The translations under genes and the position numbers were made by a program. Shown in pieces: positions 8,790 to 17,286 of a stretch of DNA of 64,000 bases (positions are counted from its first letter, which is position 1; each line of letters begins with the position of its first letter). The notes under the pieces were generated by a model. That model had not been told where the DNA came from. It was given only the letters and a program-made list of their open reading frames with translations, and did not search any database. Source of the DNA: Mycobacterium sp. WUMAC-067 (GTDB lineage Bacteria > Actinomycetota > Actinomycetes > Mycobacteriales > Mycobacteriaceae); contig NZ_JAEKMI010000008.1 in NCBI RefSeq assembly GCF_020217485.1, positions 1 to 64,000 on the forward strand. Direction: 5' to 3'.

Positions 8790-9026
8790 GGAGCCACGAA
8801 ATACCCGTGCATCAGGGTGGCGCCACGCCGTATGCGATTTCGACGCGGTTCCGCTGGCTTGCAAGGCATTTGGCGGCTTACTCTGGGGCACCCGAGATTT
8901 CGCGAACGATGCAGCCCTGAACGGCCGAATGGCACTCCACGCTTGAGCGGATAGGAAGTGGAGACGTACGTCGACCTCGCCCATGCCGAATGCGCGAAAG
9001 GACTGCCGGAAGCGGCTTTCGCACGC

Positions 9027-9662
9027 TCAAATCCGAAATAGCGTGGCGGAGAACAGGGTAGACATGCCGATAGCCATCCCTGCCTGACTTAGGTTACCCA
9101 GTGACCTGAACAGGGACGGCTCATGCTGACGTTTGACGAAGTACCAGTAGGTCCAAAAAAGCGCCGCAACCGCGAAACCGATGGCAGCGAACCAGTTCAC
9201 AGCGCTAAACCATACAGGCAATCCGCTGCCTGCCGGCATGGCCGTGCCGGCCATGTCCATGCCCGGCATAGACGACATAGCTGGCGGAGCGTTGTGCTGG
9301 GTGCTCGTTCGGGCCGGATACCACCGAGCGTTCATCATGGCGTACATCCAGCCCGTCGCCAGCATCATCAGAGTGTGATACCCGTACCTAACGCGCAAGG
9401 CGGTTGTTCGGGCCACAACGAAGGCCATCGTCACGAACGTCATGGCCGCGAGCAGGAAAAACACTGTAGGTCCGGTCGAAGGCAGCTGTGCGCCCGATGG
9501 CCAGGCCATCATCACCATTGCCAGTGCCATGACGAAATGCAGCCCGTGACTGACGACCCAGGTCCACGGTCGGCGTTTGCCGACGATCGCCAGCACGCAT
9601 TCTGCGGCGGTCAGGACGAACAATCCGGTGACGACCCAACGAAGTACCAAGTCATGAATCAT
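9027..9662 (-). CDS. DUF5134-family integral membrane protein
   Basis: 211 residues with about six membrane segments. A loop rich in Met and Pro (MSSMPGMDMAGTAMP, about residues 130-145) follows helix 4, and more Met and His residues lie in the helices (LHFVMALAMVMMAW). This matches the family of the membrane protein encoded next to ctpV in M. tuberculosis (Rv0970). The Met-rich loop suggests periplasmic Cu(I) binding. Unlike in M. tuberculosis it is convergent with ctpV here, so it needs its own promoter. None was recognised upstream of 9662. Confidence 0.8.
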   Translation of the reverse strand: MIHDLVLRWVVTGLFVLTAAECVLAIVGKRRPWTWVVSHGLHFVMALAMVMMAWPSGAQLPSTGPTVFFLLAAMTFVTMAFVVARTTALRVRYGYHTLMMLATGWMYAMMNARWYPARTSTQHNAPPAMSSMPGMDMAGTAMPAGSGLPVWFSAVNWFAAIGFAVAALFWTYWYFVKRQHEPSLFRSLGNLSQAGMAIGMSTLFSATLFRI

Positions 9663-9941
9663 GCGATACCGAGCCGCTCCCGTCGACGTCAGAGAGGACG
9701 CCAGTGGTCATTTGTGTCGTCCGTGCTTGCCAGTCACGCGCGTGGCACGAGCACGCGCCAGGCTCGCCACTATCGACGTGGCGCCACCGCGTAGAGCATT
9801 GCGATCGCACGGCCAGTCGCCAATTGGCGCGCGGTCCAAGTCTTTTAGACGACGCACTCCGAGCCGCGCTACCGAGCCGTATAGTTTCACCGCCACGCGA
9901 GGGCTCCAGGCTAAGATCGCGCGCACCGTCGCCTATACAGG
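9663..9941. other. Gene-free stretch
   Basis: No frame with recognisable similarity was found. The transposase relic begins beyond it on the minus strand. Confidence 0.4.
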
Positions 9942-10382
9942 TCATAGCCATCGGTCATATGTGTCACCGTCAAACCCACCTTGGCCCTGAGGCTCTCGTC
10001 GTGCTTGCTGGGCATCGCGCCATCCTTCCCAAGCAAGAAAGTGCGCACGAAACTCGGGACTGTTAAGTTGCGCCGCGCAATACGCCGAGGCGTTGGCTAG
10101 GAAGGCGATAGTTTCTGCCTGTTCAGCCACCTGCTTGCGGAGTCGCACCAATTCCGCTCGCTCCTTGGGTAAAAGCGGTTCACCGCCACTGGGATCATCT
10201 AGCAACCTGCCAGCACTGTCGGCAGACATGCGCCACCGTTCATCGCGCACCCATGTGTGTAGCACGCTGTCATTCAGATTGAGCTCCCGGGCGACGTCGA
10301 CGACACGCTCTTTTCCATCGATGACACGATGCGCGGCCGTAAACCTGTACTCAGGAGTAAACGATCGCCGAGTTCGTCGCAT
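9942..10382 (-). pseudogene. IS3-type transposase OrfA relic
   Basis: From ATG 10382 the protein starts MRRTRRSFTPEYRFTAAHRV, then has a helix-turn-helix (VARELNLNDSVLHTWVRDER) and the leucine-zipper segment LVRLRKQVAEQAETIAFLAN. This is the OrfA layout of IS3-family elements. Normally the frame ends just after ASAYFAA and orfB follows by frameshift. Here the similarity stops at ASAYCAA (about 10085), unrelated residues continue to 9942 and no orfB is present. No clear terminal inverted repeats were found. It marks past insertion in this island. Confidence 0.65.
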
Positions 10383-10442
10383 TGCGCCATCCCTCAAGGA
10401 ACACAAGTCCTGTCATCGCCGGCCCAAACAACCACCTTGGGC

Positions 10443-10468
10443 GTACTATCTATGTACGCAGATAGTAG
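10443..10468. promoter_or_regulatory. BlaI-type operator, copy 4
   Basis: GTACTATCTATGT and ACGCAGATAGTAG form a near-perfect palindrome, differing from the copy at 1540-1565 at only two positions. It lies between the transposase relic and a MerR relic, so its original target gene may have been lost. Confidence 0.6.
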
Positions 10469-10609
10469 ATATAGCACTGCGCGACTGGCAATACCGAGTT
10501 CGAGCCTTGTGCAAGCCCGCGATTTCGCGGTGATCGATCCGCGGCCGCTGCCGTGACGGATGTGGCCGAGGAGCTCTGGAGAAGCTGTGCGGTTCGCCCC
10601 TCCGATGAG

Positions 10610-10741
10610 TTCAGCACCACCGCTCATAGTCGCGATACCTGGACGCACTTCGCGCCGCGGGTGATACGAAACCCGAGCCCTCGTAGGAGCAGTGGTCTTG
10701 GCGCTGGCGTTGGCGAGTTCGGCCAACTCGCCAATCTTCAT
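10610..10741 (-). pseudogene. Frameshifted MerR relic
   Basis: From ATG 10741 it reads MKIGELAELANASAKTT, nearly the N-terminus of the intact MerR at 5815. The frame then shifts: YEGSGF and ARSASRYRDYERW continue in another frame, paralleling YEDSGL and ARSASGYRDYGPE. Nothing matches after about residue 42. The promoter in front of it is a close copy of the intact MerR promoter. Confidence 0.7.
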
Positions 10742-10751
10742 ACCACCGTCC

Positions 10752-10782
10752 TTGACATTCCAGTGCGCTGGAAGGATAACAC
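10752..10782 (+). promoter_or_regulatory. Second MerR-type promoter with 19-bp spacer
   Basis: TTGACA at 10752-10757 and TAACAC at 10777-10782 are 19 bp apart with TTCCAG-TGCG-CTGGAA between them. It differs from the promoter at 5823 at only a couple of positions. The intact MerR could still act here and drive the small chimeric frame and the M56 gene. Confidence 0.7.
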
Positions 10783-10815
10783 TGGGTGGTGTGCCACGGA
10801 TCGGAGGTACTGGCG

Positions 10816-11043
10816 GTGAGAACAACGGTCGGTTCGGTACTCGAAACCTCGTGTGCTGCTTGCAAGTGCGCGATTGCTGACGCGATGACGGAACCCACGA
10901 ACTCACCTGCAAGCCCCGACTTGACCGCGGCTTGCTTCCTCAACCCGATCCTCACGGGCGCGGCAATGGGATTTTCTGCGGTCAGCGTGGGTGCCAATTC
11001 GCTGCGCCTGATGAGCTTCGACGAGAGCCCAACGGCACGATGA
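10816..11043 (+). CDS. 75-residue chimeric remnant of a copper ATPase
   Basis: GTG 10816 is preceded by GGAGGT at 10803-10808, a strong ribosome site. The N-terminal part contains SCAACKCAI, like the metal-binding CxxC of an HMA domain. The C-terminal part (LNPILTGAAMGFSAVSVGAN, then SLRL) matches the last helix of CtpV-type ATPases. It looks like an in-frame internal deletion that joined the two ends of a copper ATPase. Its TGA overlaps the ATG of the M56 gene (ATGA), and a MerR-type promoter lies just upstream, so it is probably still expressed. It could be only a translational leader, or a small Cu-binding membrane peptide. Confidence 0.55.
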   Translation: MRTTVGSVLETSCAACKCAIADAMTEPTNSPASPDLTAACFLNPILTGAAMGFSAVSVGANSLRLMSFDESPTAR

Positions 11044-11999
11044 GCGTCGCAGTCTGCCTGCTGCTGTACAGCTTCGCGGTCGCGACGCTCTCACCGTGGG
11101 TGTTGCCTCGCTTGACCCATGCGGGTACCGCCCCGCGGCTAGGGGTGGCTGCGTGGTTAATGGTGATGGTCAGCGTTGTCGCTTCGTGGCTGGCCGCGAC
11201 TGCATTCCTCATCGTGTCCCTTGTGCGTTATTGGCATGAGCCAGGTCGACTCGCCACCGCATGTTTCGAGTCGCTGCGGCGGCTGGTCGACGGCGGCGCC
11301 GCGGTAGCGCTACAGGTGGCCTTGCTCGTGCTGGCCGCGACCGCGGTCAGCACACTGAGCACGCTGGGTTGGCGCTCGGGCAGGTCTCTGTGGCGGGCAT
11401 GCGCGCAGAGCCGCCGGCACGCCGAAAGAGCTCGGGTGATCGGTCGGCGCATCGATGGAGTGGATGCCGTCGTGGTGGACGCTGCCGAACGGGCTGCGTA
11501 CTGCGTGGCCGGCCGCCCTGACATCGTCGTCGTGACCAGCGCAGCGCTGGACTCACTCACCGATCGCAATCTGCAGGCTGTGCTGGCACACGAACGAGCC
11601 CATCTGGCTGGGCGCCACCACCATGTTCGGGCCTTCGTGCACGCCCTAGCGGTTGCCATCCCCGGGGTGTCCCTGTTCAGCACGGCCGATCGAGAGATCG
11701 CTCTGTTGCTGGAGATGGCCGCCGATGACGCCGCGGCCCGCAGGTGCGGTTCGCTGACGCTGTTGGACGCGCTGCTGGCGTTGTCCATGGATGCCCAGGC
11801 GCCGCAAGGTGCCTTCGGGGCCACCGGAACGGACGTGCTGGCCCGCGCCGAACGTCTGGCCGCACCGGCCGCCGCTCGAAATCGATGGAACAGCCGGCTG
11901 TTGCTTACCGCCGCAACCCTTCTCATCACTGGGGGGCCGCTGATTTTCGCCGTTCTCACTGCAGCCGGCGCCATGTGGTGCTACCCGATAGCCATCTAA
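11040..11999 (+). CDS. M56-family membrane metalloprotease (BlaR1/MecR1-like core)
   Basis: 319 residues from ATG 11040. Membrane segments are at about residues 3-20, 35-62 and 88-108, with the zinc motif HERAH at residues 184-188 and a final helix near the C-terminus (LLLTAATLLITGGPLIFAVL). There is no extracellular penicillin-binding domain. This is the mycobacterial M56 type encoded beside blaI in M. tuberculosis (Rv1845c). It would cut or trigger removal of a BlaI-type repressor, here the one at 480. The start was chosen over a longer frame because ATGA overlaps the stop of the preceding small frame. Confidence 0.85.
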   Translation: MSVAVCLLLYSFAVATLSPWVLPRLTHAGTAPRLGVAAWLMVMVSVVASWLAATAFLIVSLVRYWHEPGRLATACFESLRRLVDGGAAVALQVALLVLAATAVSTLSTLGWRSGRSLWRACAQSRRHAERARVIGRRIDGVDAVVVDAAERAAYCVAGRPDIVVVTSAALDSLTDRNLQAVLAHERAHLAGRHHHVRAFVHALAVAIPGVSLFSTADREIALLLEMAADDAAARRCGSLTLLDALLALSMDAQAPQGAFGATGTDVLARAERLAAPAAARNRWNSRLLLTAATLLITGGPLIFAVLTAAGAMWCYPIAI

Positions 12000-12190
12000 A
12001 GGGGAACGCCGGCCGAGCACGCTTATCTACCTAATACCGAGTTGCGACACCAGATCGGGGACAACCGCGCATGTCGGAACGCCGCCTGCCGCGTCCCTCG
12101 GGCGACAGGGTCCGCCTCTGCGGCGCGATTACGAAAATTGATCCGACAAGCCCCCGCGCTCAGAGCTAAATCGTTCGTACGGCAACGTGA

Positions 12191-12637
12191 TCAGTTCTCA
12201 CCATCTGTGGACCAGCTGACTTGGTTGCACGCCCATGTGAGGACCCTCCCGCCGCCGAGCCTGGTTATGGCGTCGTTTTCTGCCATGCTGCGCGTAGGGC
12301 CGACTCCGCCCGCGGAAGCCGAGCCGTCGTTAGCGAGAGCGCCGCAGCGGGTGAACCAACTGAGCACCTCGCAATTGGCGACGCCGCACTTGTCCATTGC
12401 GACGTTCTCTGCTTGTGATCGAGTGCGCCACCGCCATGCTTTGCCGACTGCGCCGTTCGGCGCATAGGCGATCGCGCCATAGCGAATGCCTAGAGCGAAA
12501 GGCCGGAGAGGCAGATCGGTGGTGGAACTGTTGTCTGGCTCGGCGCCGGCGGGCGGATTCAGCATGACGGTCATCGCGGCGGTTACCGCCAGGCTCGCGA
12601 CGGAAAGCACGGTTCGGCGTTGGAGTTTGGCTTTCAT
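12191..12637 (-). CDS. Secreted DUF4189-domain protein
   Basis: 148 residues. A signal peptide (MKAKLQRRTVLSVASLAVTA, ending near AGA at residue 32) is followed by the DUF4189 core: YGAIAYAPNGAVGKAW, then AENVAMDKCG, NCEVLSWFTRCGALA, and a last Cys in WACNQVSW. The paired cysteines probably form disulfides. Members are small exported proteins of unknown function, common in mycobacteria. It is a single gene, with no obvious operon partner. Confidence 0.85.
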   Translation of the reverse strand: MKAKLQRRTVLSVASLAVTAAMTVMLNPPAGAEPDNSSTTDLPLRPFALGIRYGAIAYAPNGAVGKAWRWRTRSQAENVAMDKCGVANCEVLSWFTRCGALANDGSASAGGVGPTRSMAENDAITRLGGGRVLTWACNQVSWSTDGEN

Positions 12638-12641
12638 TCCG

Positions 12642-13307
12642 TCACCCCTTTTTCTGGGCTGCAGTCCTGTGGGTTGGATTGGTCGAGACGAGATCGCTGC
12701 GGCGGGTTGCGCTGGAGGCCAAATGATTGGCAGCGGTGCGGCGAAAGACCCGGCCTCGAAATGGATGGGGTTGGTGTTTGGGTCGAACCGGGGGAGCGAG
12801 AGTGCCGACGAGAGCTAATGCTGCCCAGGGGAGTTCGCCGATCCCGAGACGGTGTGTGGCACCGAATGTCGATCTGGTGGCGAGATTGCCGGGGGAATTC
12901 CGGCGCCGACGATGGTGTCCATCTCGAGAGGGAACACCGCAACCGAGTCGATCGCGAGCAGGCCCCCTCATAACAGTAGGGGCGCCCACCGCGGCGGGCG
13001 CGCAAAGGCACTGAGTGTCGGGCACCATGAGCAGCGGTACGAACGATGCCGCCGCGAGCATCATGCCGATGAACGGACTACGCCCTGAGTTCCGACGAGC
13101 GACGAACCAGCGGGTGACGCGCAAGCGTCCGGTGACGGCTACTAGAATCGACGTCGCGAATAGTGGTGCCATGAGCCATGTTTGGGACGTTAGCGCCAGC
13201 CCTAGGCCCAGGTTGCCGCTGGTGGATTCGCCGATCCGGGCGCCGGGTTGCAGCTCACCGCGGACCGGGCTCAGCTCCGCCATGTGCGTGGCGGGACGGT
13301 CTTTCAT
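12642..13307 (-). CDS. Hypothetical protein, possibly degenerate
   Basis: An open frame of 221 residues from ATG 13307. Only the first half looks protein-like, with two hydrophobic segments (TWLMAPLFATSILVAVTG and FIGMMLAAASFVPLLMV). The second half is Arg/Pro/His-rich, as in a shifted or antisense frame. It could be a membrane protein gene with a frameshift near residue 110. No family was recognised. Confidence 0.3.
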   Translation of the reverse strand: MKDRPATHMAELSPVRGELQPGARIGESTSGNLGLGLALTSQTWLMAPLFATSILVAVTGRLRVTRWFVARRNSGRSPFIGMMLAAASFVPLLMVPDTQCLCAPAAVGAPTVMRGPARDRLGCGVPSRDGHHRRRRNSPGNLATRSTFGATHRLGIGELPWAALALVGTLAPPVRPKHQPHPFRGRVFRRTAANHLASSATRRSDLVSTNPTHRTAAQKKG

Positions 13308-13616
13308 GCGGCCGCCGGAGTTGAAGCCATCATGGTGGTCCAAAAGTCCCGGTCGGGCGGGCGGTTCCGCGATGCACAGCACGGGGATTGGCCCAGTCTG
13401 ACGCCGACAGTGAAGAGACACCGGCGGCGGGCCGCCGCTACGCGGGTTGCGGGTGTTTAGTGTGTGGATCGGGTGGACACGATGATCAAGGGATGCAACG
13501 CCAGTCATGGGTATTGTCGCTTCGGTGCCGGGCCGCGAATCAGAGCAGCAGCCGTTGACAAAGGATCAGCGATCACCGGCCGTCGTGGCAGGACACAACG
13601 ACCTGACGCTGACCAG
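13308..13616. other. Gene-free stretch
   Basis: No supportable coding or RNA feature was seen between the hypothetical frame and the LpqS-like gene. Confidence 0.4.
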
Positions 13617-14036
13617 TTAGCGACGAGACAAGCAGAACCGCGTCAACAGATCTTGACCGGTAAGCGCAATGCCCGGTGTGACAGGCGGGCCCCGCCCGGC
13701 CGAAAAAATAAGCGGCGCCATCCATCCCGTGACGGCGACCACCGCCACGACTACACCCAGCACGGCCAACTCGGTCGCTGAGCGCACCGGTACCGCCGTC
13801 GCCACCTGCTGCGGACAACCGTGTGGTGCACCGTCGCCAAGCGAGGCGTCCTCACCGTGGACAACTAACCGTTGACCCGTCGACGCCAACACCGAGTCCG
13901 GCGCATGAGCCCCATATGACTCAGCCTGGTGCAATCCACACAGGCCAAAAGCGAGCGCCCACACCACCGCCGCGGCGATCCCCGTGCCAACGATCAAGCG
14001 TCGCCGCGGTGATGTTCCAGCGCCCGCGGGGCTCAC
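13617..14036 (-). CDS. LpqS-like copper-responsive membrane/secreted protein
   Basis: 139 residues from GTG 14036. An N-terminal hydrophobic segment (residues 14-33) is followed by an exported part with His and Cys (HGEDAS, PHGCPQQVATAVPVRSAT), a second hydrophobic segment (91-108), and the conserved tail AGRGPP then TGQDLLTRFCLSRR. That tail is what I recognise from mycobacterial LpqS-type proteins of the RicR copper regulon. A clear lipobox is not seen, so it may not be a lipoprotein. A RicR-type box 172 bp upstream supports copper control. It probably helps copper resistance at the envelope. Confidence 0.75.
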   Translation of the reverse strand: MSPAGAGTSPRRRLIVGTGIAAAVVWALAFGLCGLHQAESYGAHAPDSVLASTGQRLVVHGEDASLGDGAPHGCPQQVATAVPVRSATELAVLGVVVAVVAVTGWMAPLIFSAGRGPPVTPGIALTGQDLLTRFCLSRR

Positions 14037-14207
14037 CGTGGCGAGACTCCGACTTCACTGTTGCGTGCAATGGTCTGCACGGCCGCTAAACAACACGCAG
14101 CTCTTGAGCCGCGACCAACACCTCACCGACCGACTTACCCAAATCGATGCGAGCGTCGCAGACGAGCGGGAAACACCCCACGATCCGACGATAGACCATA
14201 TCCCTTA

Positions 14208-14222
14208 TACCCTCAAGGGGTA
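14208..14222. promoter_or_regulatory. RicR/CsoR-type copper operator
   Basis: TACCC-TCAAG-GGGTA is an exact match to the TACCC-N5-GGGTA palindrome of the mycobacterial RicR regulon, and it extends to ATACCC/GGGTAT. It lies upstream of the LpqS-like gene on the minus strand. A plus-strand target is also possible but none was recognised. Confidence 0.75.
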
Positions 14223-14602
14223 TGAGGTAGTCGATTTCGAGCAGTTCGGATGAGTCAACGAGCCGAGAGGGAATGCAGCATGGTCGGTGTGACCAGCATC
14301 GGAAGGCCGGCGTTAGCCGCTTAGCATCTGGACTTGGGGCCGGATGTTGACCCACCAGCCAACATCCGGCGTTCTCAACGAAGGGCCCATACCCCCGCGT
14401 GCGTCGCACTGACCGATCACAGTCGTAAGCGGTCCATACGTGGCGCCGCGGGCGATGATCGCGACCACCGATCCATTGCGCTGGCTGGGCCCAGGAGCGC
14501 CACCGGCCCAGACGCCGCCACCTCGATGACGGTCAGCGGATCACAAATGTCGACGTTGGGCTCCCGCATTAGCGACCACGCCACACTTGCCAATTTGCTG
14601 AC

Positions 14603-14627
14603 CTACTAAGTACTATAGTAGACAGTA
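14603..14627. promoter_or_regulatory. BlaI-type operator, copy 5
   Basis: CTACTA, then the perfect 10-bp palindrome TACTATAGTA at 14611-14620, then GACAGTA. It is the most divergent copy. It ends 77 bp before the DUF732 gene. Confidence 0.5.
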
Positions 14628-14704
14628 TATGTCCGCTCCACCGGGAGGGGCCAAGACCTCGCCAAGGGGAGCGATGGGATGGCCAAAAGAATGGAACCCC
14701 TGCC

Positions 14705-15688
14705 ATGTTCGCCGGCATCACTAGCCACGCCGGCGCCCTGGTTACCGCCACTGTGGTGCTAGCCGGCACCGCAATTGTGGGCGCCGGCACAGTAGCGGCC
14801 GACCCCGACCAGGACGACCAGTTTCTGGCGCTGCTCGTTAAAAAAGAGATCCCCGCCCGCCGGAACGTGCCAAGCCTCATCGCCACTGCCCACAAGGTTT
14901 GTCGCAAACTCGATGGCGGCATGCCGGTGAACGACGTAGTGGACTTGATGAGGAACACTGCGTTCAACGTGGACCCGCCCGAGCGCCAATATCCCCCCGA
15001 GCGGCTCACGCGTACCCTCACCCGATTCATCACTGCGGCCGTGGAAGCCTACTGCCCGTACAACCAACAAAAGATAGCTTCCATCACGGCTATGGCTAGT
15101 CCCGCGCCAGGATCGAATCAACCGACGCACCTGGTCGCCGCGTCCACACACAACACGGTCAACTCAGCAAGCGATCCGCGCGAGCCGCCGCGCTTTTACA
15201 TGATCGACACTTCGGCGGCGCGGCAGGAACCGACGGGCACCGGCGTGGTGCGGCTGCCACACTTGATCGACGGTGCCACCTTCGTGTTGGGCCGCTCCGG
15301 GAACGACCGATCGGACCGTGGCGCGCCGGGCACAATGCTCACCTCGCTGACCGGAGCGGTTCCCGAGGGAGATTCCGACTTACCGAACCCGCCGCAGATT
15401 CCGCCACCACCGCCGCCGACGGCGCACAACCTGATACCACCCCGGCCAATCGCGGCACCGCCGCCACCACAACGACCGCCGCCACCACCGCAAGAGCTGC
15501 CGCCACCACCGCAACAGGTGGAGCCTCCTGCTGCGGCTCCTCAGCCGGGAGGCATTGCCGGCGGTGGCGGTGGTGGTAACGGCGGTGGAGGCATCGACGG
15601 GGGCGGCGGTGGTGGCAACGGCGGCGGTCCGGTGCAGTCGGCGCCGGCGCCCCATATGCCGCCGGGCTTTGTCAGGCTCGCACCATGA
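14705..15688 (+). CDS. Secreted DUF732-domain protein with Pro- and Gly-rich tail
   Basis: 327 residues. A signal peptide (residues 1-32, VVLAGTAIVGAGTVAADP) precedes a DUF732 domain (about 35-120) with its two cysteines at residues 66 (HKVCRKL) and 117 (EAYCPY). The second half is low complexity: polyproline runs (about 230-280) and then GGGGGNGGGG repeats. DUF732 proteins are exported mycobacterial proteins of unknown function. The tail suggests a wall-spanning or surface-exposed stalk. The BlaI-type site at 14603-14627 puts it in the putative regulon. Confidence 0.8.
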   Translation: MFAGITSHAGALVTATVVLAGTAIVGAGTVAADPDQDDQFLALLVKKEIPARRNVPSLIATAHKVCRKLDGGMPVNDVVDLMRNTAFNVDPPERQYPPERLTRTLTRFITAAVEAYCPYNQQKIASITAMASPAPGSNQPTHLVAASTHNTVNSASDPREPPRFYMIDTSAARQEPTGTGVVRLPHLIDGATFVLGRSGNDRSDRGAPGTMLTSLTGAVPEGDSDLPNPPQIPPPPPPTAHNLIPPRPIAAPPPPQRPPPPPQELPPPPQQVEPPAAAPQPGGIAGGGGGGNGGGGIDGGGGGGNGGGPVQSAPAPHMPPGFVRLAP

Positions 15689-16155
15689 GACAGCAATGGC
15701 GCCGTCGGCCGCCACCAAAGCCTTCCGCTGGTCGCTTCACGACGATCGGATCGTCCGTGGCAAGCCGCGCGGCCATCCTCCCGCTACGAGCGGGGCAGCT
15801 TCGCCACCGGGCACAAAACCGTTCGCTGGGGTGAAGTTCGGCCGCGTAGCCGCGAGCAAGGATGGGTGATCGGAGTGAAAGCAGGTTCCGTTCGACCTTG
15901 CGCATAGAGCCTTGGCAGCTCTTAGGATTCGCAATCTCACAGTCAGGACGCTGTTGATGTGGATCTCCTCAACTCTGACAAGACGTCGGAAGGACCAATA
16001 TGACTGGCTATCAGGATGGGCAATCTCTTGGCGAAGACCGCTTTGCGCGCTAGCTGACACAATGTCGAGCTTTGATAAGCAAGGCCGGTCACAGTCACTC
16101 GATCTCGGCGCGGTTAACGCATTCGGGTCTGCATAGTCATGCGGGAACCACTGCG

Positions 16156-16175
16156 TGGATAATGTGGATTATCCA
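16156..16175. repeat. Perfect inverted repeat TGGATAAT/ATTATCCA
   Basis: 8-bp arms with a 4-base GTGG loop. Its role is unknown; a recombination site or a small operator are both possible. Confidence 0.5.
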
Positions 16176-16375
16176 TGATTTGGGGCCTTGAAACCGTTCT
16201 CGGACAACCTGATTCAGTAAAAGTGGTGCGGTCCGGGGGGACGCCCCGTCGGCTTCTGCACTGAAGTGCCGACCTTCTCGTCGCTGTCACGTGACGCAAT
16301 GGTGTTCAAGCTGTCCGGCCGCGCCGATCGATGACCAGAGCTTGCTGAAGCGACCCAGATGCAGCGCCTGACGAA

Positions 16376-16551
16376 ATGACACGAATATGAGACGAAGCGC
16401 AGATGACACGACGTGAGACAACCTGCATCGCAGCAGTTCGATGGCTCGCGATATGACGCAGGATTTGAGAACCGACAGCGGCGGCTGCGGGTCCTCAGCT
16501 TCGGAGTCGCATTCTTGGTTGAGATGTCATGTATGACACGTAGCTGAGACG
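16376..16551. repeat. Repeated ATGACACG / TGAGAC motifs
   Basis: ATGACACG occurs at 16376, 16403 and 16533, and (A/G/C)TGAGAC at 16387, 16413 and 16544, alternating at 10-16 bp spacing. Such clustered short repeats resemble the multi-repeat ends of some transposons, but no transposase gene remains. Confidence 0.45.
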
Positions 16552-17286
16552 CTGATGTCTAACTGCTCCGCTGGGTCTAACGGACCCCAACGGTTAGTCT
16601 GATGCGTCCGCCTCCCGACGAAAGATATTGCACAACAGCATTAATCGCGATTCGCACTCTTAAGTGCTGCCCATTGTCGCTCCCTTATTCCGACACAATG
16701 GATCCGGATTGGCGACAAGAGTCGGAGGGCCATACTTCTGATCGCCGCTAAGCGTCTTCGCCTGGTGAACGACGAAGCCGTCCTGATCGGCGGCGTACCC
16801 AACGCCGGCGAAATCCTCAGGTGGAGGCGCGTAAAGCCCCGCCTTGCCGTGGCCGGCGTTCACCTTCGTCGGCGCGCGCCCCTGCCGAATCGATTGATAA
16901 CGACGATATCCGTGTGAGGGCGTGAAACACGCTGTACCACAGCAGGAGTAGCGTTGTGAAGCCATCATTCGACGTATCGTCCGTTACCGCGCCGCCAGGC
17001 TTTCGCAGCCCCATGTGGTGGCAGTGGCAAGCGTGATTATCGACCGCTGCGATGTCACAGTGACGGAAGTGGTCATCGTTGGGGACGGCTGGGTTGCCAT
17101 GATTTCTTCATCGAGCCGCGACACGTAGGGCGCTGGACCTCACGAGCCCCCGGGCCGCCAATTGCCGCTGTGACCTCATAACCGAGAGCGGGTTAGCATC
17201 CGACAAACGCATCGGGTAGCACAGCGTTCGTTTCGGACAGCGTTCTGAACGGCTGCGAAGCCTCTACATCTCAGAAAGGCCAGATC

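Larger units (their letters stand above)
15689..17286. other. 1.6-kb gene-poor stretch
   Basis: Composition is less GC-rich than the flanks. Open frames near 16660-17014 on the minus strand have no family match. Short repeated motifs occur at 16376-16551 and a perfect inverted repeat at 16156-16175, both listed separately. It may be a decayed mobile element joining the metal island to the mycolate genes. Confidence 0.45.

Noticed and set aside
8790..9026. A 37-residue frame after ctpV as a possible metallothionein
   Set aside because: It has no cysteines and only a weak start, so there is no basis for calling it a gene.
14276..14320. A 14-residue leader-peptide frame after the RicR box
   Set aside because: There is a fair ribosome site, but no hairpins or regulatory codons, and no downstream gene it could control closely.
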